Assembly (NCBI GenBank): GCA_047974415.1
Contig: JBKECH010000164.1
Span: 1-11,630 of the forward strand
Source of the DNA: JBKEAJ01 sp047974415
GTDB lineage: Bacteria; Bacteroidota; Bacteroidia; Bacteroidales; Prolixibacteraceae
Reading direction: 5' to 3'
Length of the DNA stretch: 11,630 nucleotides
Shown here: piece by piece, positions 5,678 through 11,412 of the stretch
Layout of the letters: each line of letters begins with the position of its first letter
Position numbering within the stretch: position 1 is the stretch's first letter
Program-made: the position numbers and the translations under genes
The notes under the pieces: model-generated
The model's database searches: none
What the model saw: the letters and a program-made list of their open reading frames with translations, nothing else
What the model was told of the DNA's origin: nothing

Positions 5678-6571
5678 TTACAGCTTTGATAGTTCGTTTT
5701 CGATCCTGCGCAAACTCGGTAAGCCATCTTCACCCATTGCACCGTTAAGTATCTTCTTGTGGTCTGCATCTTTGGCTGAATTAGCCTTTATTATCGCCAT
5801 AGCCGTTTTGTCGAGCATCCTGCGCTTGTCGGCACTGTCAACAGGTATAACCTTGCCATATTTCTTTCCAAAGCGACTGAACAGTTCCACATAGCCCACC
5901 TTCTCGTGTGCAATGCCCCTGCGCATTCTTGCTTCAAGCCCGTCAGCACCCATCACGTAAAAAGCACAGTTCTCAACGCCGTTCCACAATGCCTTGCACT
6001 CCAGTAAAGCATCGTTGTTCAAATCGCCCAGCTCGTCCATAATTATCATAGGATTGTCCAATATCTTGATGTAGAACAACAAGTCCTCATACACATCTAC
6101 ATATCTGCCCGTATGCCCAACGCCAAACTCTTTTGCTATCGCCCTTATAAGCCGTTGCTTGCTCTTAAACTGCGAACAATCCACATACACCACATTCTTA
6201 TTGCTTCTTGCATACATCCTTGCCGCATAGGTCTTGCCGATGTCCGACAAGTCGCAAAGCATATAACTCACACCTCGCTCTTGGCATATTTCAAGCTGTG
6301 TTGTGATATATTCATACACCTCAGTGTTGGCTGTCACCCAAGAACGTCTGTTACCGAGGTTCACACCTAAACGCCTTGCTATGCTAAGCCAGTTTGCATC
6401 ACTCAAAACTTTGTTCATTTCACCCTTATTAAAGGCTCTAGAATATTGCGAAGCACTGATACCTAAACTCACCGCATACTTCACATCTTTACTGTAATTT
6501 GTCCTGCCTTGCCTAACTGCTTCGGCAATCTTCTGCTTTTGCTCCGTGCTTATAATACTTTTGTGTTCCAT
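5678..6571 (-). CDS. MuB-like AAA ATPase (transposition target selection)
   Basis: A 297-residue protein with an N-terminal DNA-binding-like region (ISTEQKQKIAEAVRQG... and GISASQYSRAFNKGE at 37-51, HTH-like) and a central AAA+ core. The Walker A position reads DLSDIGKT (107-114), with Asp where the first Gly is normal; GKT is intact. Walker B is IIMDE at 176-180, followed by LGDLNNDALLECKALWN, as in MuB/AAA_22-type ATPases. A strand AFYVMGAD (203-210) with GLEARMRR follows. MuB proteins bind target DNA and activate the transposase. The gene starts 12 nt after the transposase stop, the A-B order of Mu. The C-terminal helices (EDGLPSLRRIENEL) also fit MuB. Confidence 0.85.
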   Translation of the reverse strand: MEHKSIISTEQKQKIAEAVRQGRTNYSKDVKYAVSLGISASQYSRAFNKGEMNKVLSDANWLSIARRLGVNLGNRRSWVTANTEVYEYITTQLEICQERGVSYMLCDLSDIGKTYAARMYARSNKNVVYVDCSQFKSKQRLIRAIAKEFGVGHTGRYVDVYEDLLFYIKILDNPMIIMDELGDLNNDALLECKALWNGVENCAFYVMGADGLEARMRRGIAHEKVGYVELFSRFGKKYGKVIPVDSADKRRMLDKTAMAIIKANSAKDADHKKILNGAMGEDGLPSLRRIENELSKL

Positions 6572-6583
6572 CGTATGTGTATT

Positions 6584-8587
6584 TTATAAATTGTTAATGG
6601 CTCTGCGTCTCAAATCCTCTGTAACTGTTTCTGTCTCTGTATCTATGGTTAAGTCTGTGTAAGGATTGTCGTTTATCACTTCCAGCTCTGTATTTTCCAG
6701 TTCCTGAGTGTCTTCCAGCTCCCTACTTCCAAGTTTAGGAATGTCCGCCTTTCTGTCCTTTATCATCTTGTCGAACTTCGCCAAGCGTTTCGACTGATGA
6801 ACTATGTTTGCTCTATCCTCGTCGGTACGTTCTATTGCATTTTCATTGTATGCAAATTCTGCCCTGTTCACCGCTTCGCCTAGATATTCGCCGTCTTGAT
6901 ATAAGTACACTTTCTTAACCTCATTTTCGGCATTAGGAAGCCAGTAAGCTGTAACTCTCCTGTTGTTCACTTTAAGGCGTTTCAGTGTTGCATAGTCTGC
7001 CAGTTCAAATTCTTCCCCGTTCACCTTCACGTAGTCGCTATTATTGATTGTTGTTGCCGTTTCGTTGCCGATAAACTGATACAAGTACCATTCGGCTATA
7101 CTTTTCAGTTCCGGATTAACATTTGCCATAAACACCTCCTTGCGTGTCATGCCAGGATATGTCTTTTGCCGTGGATGCAGGGTGTTGTTATGTTTCTCTA
7201 TATCCGTTAAGTCATCGGCTATTATCGTTTGTGGTTGATATATCGGCTCTATAAAATCACCATCTTTCTTGTTCCTTACCACTCTGTATGCCTCATGCTT
7301 TGCGTACCAACGACCACGGCTGTGCCCTGCTTTTTTGCTAGCACCATATTTCAAGGCTTTGATATTATGCTCGGCTCGTTTCTCCGTCGGGCTCTCGCAA
7401 AATCTTACAAAACTGAAAGCATCATCTAACCAGTTAAGATCTTTCATCAAGTGTTTTTCAACTTCCAACTCGCCTGGCATCGGCAAGCCAAGTTCAAGAA
7501 GCTCAATAAACATATTCCTAAATGCTTCATAAACTGTGTCGTGTGTAGGTTTGCCCACAATGTAGGCAGGACGGAAATAATAACCACTAACCACATCAAC
7601 TGCTATATATTTATTTATCCAGCTCCTGCAACTCTTGCGGCTCAGTGTCACGTCATCCATACTGATTTTGCTAAGCGAATAACTTCCCACCTTGCGGTTA
7701 TGCTTAGGTCGTAAGCGATTTACATAATCAAAATTGCCGTTACGGTCAGCATATACTGCTGTATTGTTCAGTACGTCTTTCAAGTAATGTCTAACCGTGC
7801 TTTCTGATATTCCTATTACCCTGCCTTTATGTCTAAAGTCTTTCGGTTTGAAGGTCTCGCCCGTATCTTTATCAAACATCTCCCTGTTGCCGCTCACAAA
7901 CTCCATATACTGCTGATGTACCGTGTTTACAAAGGGATGCTCTTGTGTCCTGAATATTGCCATCAACAATGCTTCCGTACGTGCACTCACCAACCTTGCG
8001 CCATCATTGCCAAGGTTCTTGTGTAGCAGCGATTTGTAACCATCCTTTTCAAAAGCACTGAAAGCTCGTTGCAAGCTTCTTGCATTGGTGATTAAAGAGC
8101 AAGGAAATTCAGCCTGTTGCTCACCATACCAACGCACAGCACGCTTCCAAAAATCACCCATATTTATGCGCTTACTTGCTCCTTGTCTTGCACGCTCCGC
8201 ACGCTGTGCATACAAGCCCTTCTGTAATGTCCTCAGCAACGATGCCTTGTTTACATATTCTTCTATCTGCTCAAAACTAAGTTTGTTACCGTCAGGCTTT
8301 GTAAAAGCAGTAAAGAACTCTCGAGCCTCCAAGTCTATGACTGCCTCAAAAGGCTTAGGCTGCGAGTTCTTCTCTCCATCAAAACTGCCAAAATACTCCT
8401 CTATCAGCCTCCGCACATCAGGGCGCAATATACTTCGTACATCTATAAGAGTATTGCCGTTGAGCCCTCTCTTAACAATGTCCAGATAACCACGTTTAGA
8501 CATATTTTTATACATATTGATGGTCAATCCTGTTTCGAGCCAGTCATTCACCGTAATACATACTTTATTGTCAACCTTTGTGTACAT
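6584..8587 (-). CDS. MuA-like DDE-family phage transposase
   Basis: A 667-residue protein, close to MuA (663). The N-terminus (about 1-60: VNDWLETGLTINMYKNMSKRGYL...) is a predicted site-binding HTH region; residues 140-270 contain further helical DNA-binding segments, ending in ISESTVRHYL (260-269). The catalytic core begins at ISMDDVTL (308-315, D311/D312), followed by IAVDVVSGYYFRPAYIVG (328-345), as in rve folds. The TEKRAEHNIKALKYG stretch (401-415) supplies the likely catalytic Glu (E406). At the second acidic position, where DxG is usual, the sequence is LPMPGELEVEKHL (368-380), with Glu but no Asp. A Mu-type beta-barrel C-domain (about 515-575) and a very acidic tail (620-660), which in MuA contacts MuB, follow. 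It replicates and inserts the phage by transposition. Confidence 0.9.
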   Translation of the reverse strand: MYTKVDNKVCITVNDWLETGLTINMYKNMSKRGYLDIVKRGLNGNTLIDVRSILRPDVRRLIEEYFGSFDGEKNSQPKPFEAVIDLEAREFFTAFTKPDGNKLSFEQIEEYVNKASLLRTLQKGLYAQRAERARQGASKRINMGDFWKRAVRWYGEQQAEFPCSLITNARSLQRAFSAFEKDGYKSLLHKNLGNDGARLVSARTEALLMAIFRTQEHPFVNTVHQQYMEFVSGNREMFDKDTGETFKPKDFRHKGRVIGISESTVRHYLKDVLNNTAVYADRNGNFDYVNRLRPKHNRKVGSYSLSKISMDDVTLSRKSCRSWINKYIAVDVVSGYYFRPAYIVGKPTHDTVYEAFRNMFIELLELGLPMPGELEVEKHLMKDLNWLDDAFSFVRFCESPTEKRAEHNIKALKYGASKKAGHSRGRWYAKHEAYRVVRNKKDGDFIEPIYQPQTIIADDLTDIEKHNNTLHPRQKTYPGMTRKEVFMANVNPELKSIAEWYLYQFIGNETATTINNSDYVKVNGEEFELADYATLKRLKVNNRRVTAYWLPNAENEVKKVYLYQDGEYLGEAVNRAEFAYNENAIERTDEDRANIVHQSKRLAKFDKMIKDRKADIPKLGSRELEDTQELENTELEVINDNPYTDLTIDTETETVTEDLRRRAINNL

Positions 8588-8611
8588 TACTGTTTTGTGT
8601 TTTCTAGTTGT

Positions 8612-8651
8612 TCCCGGCGAGGACTCAAACCTCGCTGTCTGCCCGTCGGGA
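8612..8651 (-). ncRNA. tRNA acceptor/T-arm-like minihelix element B
   Basis: On the - strand TCCCG (8651-8647) pairs with CGGGA (8616-8612). An 11-nt unpaired stretch follows on the 5' side, then GCGAGG (8635-8630) pairs with CCTCGC (8622-8617) around the 7-nt loop TTTGAGT (8629-8623). Both this and element A have the core GG-TTYGAKT-CC, with the T-loop T54, T55 and A58 equivalents kept, and the same outer helix/5' bulge/inner stem order, but different paired bases. It fills the gap between the short acidic-protein gene and the transposase start. No anticodon or D arm can be drawn. A decayed tRNA is the main alternative. Confidence 0.5.
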
Positions 8652-8658
8652 TAATACT

Positions 8659-8829
8659 TTACAGCCGTCTGTCTAGGATGCCGAGCTCTTCTACTGAACT
8701 TGTGATGTATTCTTCAATCTCGGCAAGCTCTTCATCTTGTTTTGCTTCAATCCATTCGTCGCCAGTAATGCTGTCGCCAAATTCTCCTAGTGCGCTCATT
8801 AATTCTTCTATGCGTTGTTTAATCGCCAC
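8659..8829 (-). CDS. Short acidic helical protein (56 aa)
   Basis: A GTG-started frame reading VAIKQRIEELMSALGEFGDSI, then an EWIEAKQDEELAEIEEYI helix and ELGILDRRL. The composition is acidic and strongly helical, like a small coiled-coil protein. The frame stays open upstream to the stop of the Ner-like gene, without an ATG. A separate ATG frame starting at 8863 (MNKLTEQISNT) stops at once, so the exact start is uncertain; GTG at 8829 is the best candidate, with ATG at 8799 a shorter alternative. It lies between the Ner-like gene and element B in the early operon. In this position Mu-like phages often carry small regulators or proteins of unknown function; no family is recognised. Confidence 0.55.
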   Translation of the reverse strand: MAIKQRIEELMSALGEFGDSITGDEWIEAKQDEELAEIEEYITSSVEELGILDRRL

Positions 8830-8873
8830 TATGTGTTGCTTATTTGTTCTGTCAATTTGTTCATAATGATTAA

Positions 8874-9092
8874 TTAATTAAGGACTTGATTTTCCACATA
8901 TTCTTTGTGCCATTCTTTGCCCTCTGCATAGTTTATCAGGGCGTGCTTTACAAGGAATCCTTTGCCTCGTGTCGCAAGTCGTTCACCCCGTGCTATTTTG
9001 CCGACAAATTCAGAGCACACATCATACTCTACCGCTATCTCCTGATAGGGTGAAAGAGGTTTTTTTTTGTTGATGGTCTTTGCTAAATTCAT
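8874..9092 (-). CDS. Ner/Cro-like small DNA-binding protein
   Basis: A 72-residue basic protein from ATG 9092. An upstream TTG or GTG-type start near 9161 would run through the operators and promoter, so I reject it. Residues about 14-40, SPYQEIAVEYDVCSEFVGKIARGERL, look like a helix-turn-helix with a recognition helix around EFVGKIARG. It is the first gene of the early operon and is divergent from the S24 repressor, the arrangement of Ner in Mu or Cro in lambdoid phages, so it probably limits early or repressor transcription by binding the operators at 9129-9177. Family membership is inferred from size, HTH pattern and position. The short acidic-protein gene follows. Confidence 0.75.
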   Translation of the reverse strand: MNLAKTINKKKPLSPYQEIAVEYDVCSEFVGKIARGERLATRGKGFLVKHALINYAEGKEWHKEYVENQVLN

Positions 9093-9122
9093 TTTCTTTA
9101 TCTTTGTTCGATGTTGATGGAA

Positions 9123-9154
9123 CAAAGTAACGTAATATTCTACGTTAAAACAAA
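9123..9154 (-). promoter_or_regulatory. Bacteroidota-type promoter of the early operon
   Basis: On the - strand TTTG (9154-9151) is followed after exactly 20 nt by TTACTTTG (9130-9123), close to the Bacteroides TTTG-N19-21-TAnnTTTG pattern. The Ner-like ATG lies about 30 nt beyond the -7 element. The first operator (9129-9146) fills the spacer, so a bound repressor would block it. Confidence 0.6.
9129..9146. promoter_or_regulatory. Operator O1 of the lysogeny switch
   Basis: AACGTAATATTCTACGTT is a perfect inverted repeat AACGTA-N6-TACGTT, lying between the -33 and -7 elements of the early promoter. It is the likely binding site for the S24 repressor and/or the Ner-like protein. Confidence 0.7.
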
Positions 9155-9159
9155 TAATC

Positions 9160-9177
9160 ACTGTAATATTTTACATT
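9160..9177. promoter_or_regulatory. Operator O2 of the lysogeny switch
   Basis: ACTGTAATATTTTACATT matches O1 at 14 of 18 positions, keeps the core GTAATATTnTAC, and sits exactly 31 bp from it, about three helical turns on the same DNA face. It ends 6 nt before the repressor ATG, so it could mediate autoregulation. Confidence 0.65.
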
Positions 9178-9183
9178 AAAATT

Positions 9184-9906
9184 ATGGGCGCAACGGAAAG
9201 GATGGTTGAATACCTTGATTTTAAGGGCATCTCTAAATATAAATTTTGTAAGGAATTAGGCTTGTCTAATAAGTTTCTCGACAATAGTAGCAACATGGGA
9301 ACTGATAAAGCATGTAAAATATTACATCATTATCCTGATGTCAACCCTACATGGCTACTGACAGGTGAAGGCGAGATGTTAAGGCAGAGTAAGCTAGAGA
9401 ATGAAACTCTTGTAAAAACAGAGAATAAGCCTGCAACTAAGAATAAAAACCTTATTCCTTTCTACGAAGATGTTAATTCGATGGGAGGAGCACTATCCTC
9501 ATTTGAAACAGAGACTACAGTGTCAGAACCCAGCTATATGATAGATGCCGGCGATTGGTTTCCAGATGCCACTGCTGCAATTCGCCACTATGGAGACTCG
9601 ATGATAGAATATCCCAGTGGTTCAATACTAGCACTCCGGAAAGTAAAAGACCCAAGTCTATTGGTGTGGGGAAGAGACTACGTTATAGAAACAAGCGAGT
9701 TTAGAGTAACAAAAAAACTACAAGCCTGCAACGACAAGGAGAATATTGTAGCACACAGCACCAATACGGAAACCTACACCGATGGCACTCTCATACACTC
9801 ACCTATAAAAATTCCAAAAACTGCTATACGGCGTTTATTCCTGGTCTTAGGATGCGTATCCAAATACGACAGCAACGGCGCAGTAGATATTAATACACAA
9901 TACTAA
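9184..9906 (+). CDS. S24-family (LexA/CI-like) phage repressor
   Basis: A 240-residue repressor. The N-terminal domain (about 1-68) is an XRE-type HTH: GISKYKFCKELGLSNKFLD, then VNPTWLLTGEGEML, a common motif of Bacteroidota phage repressors. A charged linker (70-88) leads to an S24 peptidase domain, with catalytic Ser in HYGDSM (S139) and Lys in RVTKKL (K177/K178), 38-39 residues apart as in LexA. The likely self-cleavage region is NSMGGALS (98-105), but a plain Ala-Gly or Cys-Gly pair is absent, so the site is uncertain. It should hold the prophage silent and be inactivated by RecA during SOS. Divergent from the early operon and sharing its operators, it is followed after 12 nt by the lipoprotein gene. 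Confidence 0.9.
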   Translation: MGATERMVEYLDFKGISKYKFCKELGLSNKFLDNSSNMGTDKACKILHHYPDVNPTWLLTGEGEMLRQSKLENETLVKTENKPATKNKNLIPFYEDVNSMGGALSSFETETTVSEPSYMIDAGDWFPDATAAIRHYGDSMIEYPSGSILALRKVKDPSLLVWGRDYVIETSEFRVTKKLQACNDKENIVAHSTNTETYTDGTLIHSPIKIPKTAIRRLFLVLGCVSKYDSNGAVDINTQY

Positions 9907-9918
9907 ACATCAAGCATT

Positions 9919-10656
9919 ATGAAAAATCTAATTTTAACAATCACCCTAACTGTTGTATTATTTGCGTGCAAATCAAATAACAATCCTCTTATCAACGGAG
10001 ATGTCAGCTCCATTAAGGAGAGTGAATACGGTGCTGTCGAGAAATTTGGAGAGGTTATTAAAGGGGGGCTCAATTATGTTCGCTCTTATGAATATGATAA
10101 GAATGGCAACCAAACAACATTCATTATATACGATGAAGAGGGTGATGAGACTTATAAATCCACAACGTCATACAAAGACAATGAAGCTACATCTACTTAC
10201 ACTAAACATAGTGTCTATAAAGAGTTTACGGAGCAAAGGACAGTCATCTTTAAAGATGACTACAAAACTGTTTGGCTTTCAGAAAGAAAAGAAGATGAAA
10301 AAGCGTCAACAGACACTATCATTTATACGAGAACTAAAAATGGGAAAGAAGCCACGGAGACAACCAAGCACAATGATGGATCTCAATCAATAAGATACAT
10401 TACGTTTGACGATAAATGGCGCATTATAGAGTTTAAATGGCTTATGGATGGCGTAAATGTACAACAATGGGAACTTAATAAATATCTTGACAATCAACTC
10501 ATACAAAAAGATGAATTGGACGAAGATACAGGTTTAGTGAGAAATTCAATAACGTACAAATACAAACTTGACGATAAGCAAAATTGGGTGGAATGTATTG
10601 AATACGAAGACGACAAAGCAGAAAGAGTAATTGAAAGAACTATCAACTATAGATAA
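9919..10656 (+). CDS. Prophage-encoded lipoprotein of unknown function
   Basis: A 245-residue protein with a short lipoprotein signal peptide: MKNLILTITLTVVLFACKS, lipobox LFAC with Cys17. The mature part is hydrophilic and strand-rich, with short beta-hairpin-like units such as YVRSYEYDKNGNQTTF, ITFDDKWRIIEFKW and YKYKLDDKQNWVECIEYEDDK, the style of YD-repeat-like or MORN-like Bacteroidota lipoproteins. No catalytic motif is evident. After Cys the sequence KSNNNP does not clearly match the Bacteroidetes surface-export signal, so inner- versus outer-membrane location is open. It lies 12 nt after the repressor in the same direction, so it is probably transcribed in the lysogen and may change the host surface (superinfection exclusion or fitness). 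That role is inference. Confidence 0.75.
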   Translation: MKNLILTITLTVVLFACKSNNNPLINGDVSSIKESEYGAVEKFGEVIKGGLNYVRSYEYDKNGNQTTFIIYDEEGDETYKSTTSYKDNEATSTYTKHSVYKEFTEQRTVIFKDDYKTVWLSERKEDEKASTDTIIYTRTKNGKEATETTKHNDGSQSIRYITFDDKWRIIEFKWLMDGVNVQQWELNKYLDNQLIQKDELDEDTGLVRNSITYKYKLDDKQNWVECIEYEDDKAERVIERTINYR

Positions 10657-10787
10657 TTCTGGCATCAATAATACTTATTGGCATACTTTGTACATAAAAT
10701 AGCGTCCTACTCATGCAAGTCTGCAAGACACTTAGTACAAGCAAATTTCTGTTTTTGCTGCATAACTTTCGCTTAGCTCTTTATATA

Positions 10788-10830
10788 TTAACCACTTAAG
10801 CGCGTCTGCGCCCCGTACTTAAACGGTTAA
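10788..10830. repeat. Large interrupted hairpin downstream of the lipoprotein gene
   Basis: TTAACC (10788-10793) pairs with GGTTAA (10825-10830); after a symmetric AC/AC internal loop, TTAAG (10796-10800) pairs with CTTAA (10818-10822); the loop contains GCGC arms (10800-10803 and 10808-10811) that can pair. The GC-rich top stands out in an AT-rich region. A few A and T bases follow but no clean T-tract, so it could be a terminator for the repressor-lipoprotein transcript, or a DNA-level site in the phage end. Confidence 0.45.
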
Positions 10831-10930
10831 AAATATGCAAGTGCCCCCTACCTATCCGCAAAAAAGCCCCGTTTTTTGTCCATTTCTTGGAAATATCCCC
10901 TTTTAAAACAATCGAATTTACACCTTTGGT

Positions 10931-10963
10931 GACCCTAAGTTGACCCTAAGTTGACCCTAAGTT
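10931..10963. repeat. Three tandem 11-bp repeats (GACCCTAAGTT)
   Basis: Exact copies at 10931-10941, 10942-10952 and 10953-10963, with no spacer. The third copy overlaps the start of transposase-site candidate 3 by two bases. A period of 11 bp puts all copies on nearly the same DNA face, which suggests cooperative protein binding. The binding factor is unknown. Confidence 0.9.
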
Positions 10964-10977
10964 GTACTTTTTGTTTT
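10962..10977 (-). promoter_or_regulatory. Candidate transposase-binding site 3 (AAAACA-N4-GTACAA)
   Basis: On the - strand AAAACAAAAAGTACAA. All 12 fixed bases match sites 1 and 2, and it has the same orientation. It lies about 443 bp inside the inferred phage end, further than the third site in Mu. Confidence 0.55.
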
Positions 10978-11305
10978 GAAAAAAAATGGCATTATGGATT
11001 AATAACCGCTATGTTTTACAATCTCTCTATTTTTCATGCCTTTTTTGCCTATATCCCTTTATTTTAAGCACAATACACCCATTTCACCATAAAGCAAGCA
11101 TCATCAAAAAAGCCTCAAAAATCGCCTCGTTTATTTCAAAATGTACATTATCCCATTTCTCACTAAACCCCAATAAAATCAAGTAGAAACACACTAAAAC
11201 ACACCCTCTTTTTATACCCTAAAGTTAATCAGATTAAACTTTCTATCCATTTTCAGCCAATTTCACCCTTAAAAATTAAACCGAAATACAAGCAAATTCA
11301 CCCTC

Positions 11306-11321
11306 TTGTACAAAGTGTTTT
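11306..11321 (-). promoter_or_regulatory. Candidate transposase-binding site 2 (AAAACA-N4-GTACAA)
   Basis: On the - strand AAAACACTTTGTACAA. It lies about 100 bp inside the inferred end, comparable to the placement of L2 in Mu, and has the same orientation as site 1. The variable N4 differs (CTTT), so the conservation is of the flanking blocks. Confidence 0.65.
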
Positions 11322-11396
11322 AAAATCAATTTCTCCAAATCTTCCCACAACAAACTATAAACTAATAAATTACCTCATTGTTTTAAATTATCTCTT

Positions 11397-11412
11397 TTGT
11401 ACCTTTTGTTTT
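11397..11412 (-). promoter_or_regulatory. Candidate transposase-binding site 1 (end-proximal)
   Basis: On the - strand AAAACAAAAGGTACAA, beginning 8 bp inside the inferred phage terminus at 11420, as L1 does in Mu. The stop codon that now ends the host susC frame (11413-11411) is partly inside it. Confidence 0.7.

Larger units (their letters stand above)
10657..11396. other. AT-rich apparently non-coding phage left-end region
   Basis: About 740 nt without a convincing gene. The longest frame (10986-11186, +) has a biased Phe/Ile/Ser/Lys composition typical of AT-rich non-coding DNA. The stretch holds a large hairpin (10788-10830), three tandem 11-bp repeats (10931-10963), two of the three transposase-site candidates, and an AAAAAA...TTTTTT palindrome around GCCCCG (10861-10877). 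It is best read as the phage's cis-acting end region. Confidence 0.65.

Noticed and set aside
5674..5769. Longer start (5769) for the second ATPase
   Set aside because: It would overlap the MuB-like gene by about 92 nt with sequence that looks like a frame shadow; ATG 5673 directly follows that gene's stop.
8608..8700. tRNA-Tyr-like gene (CTGTAAA near a T-arm)
   Set aside because: The CTGTAAA is the end of a coding frame, its flanks do not pair, and no acceptor complement to CGGGAAC exists upstream.
10986..11186. 66-codon frame on the + strand in the phage end
   Set aside because: Low-complexity Phe/Ile/Ser/Lys composition expected from AT-rich non-coding DNA; no start context or homologue recognised.
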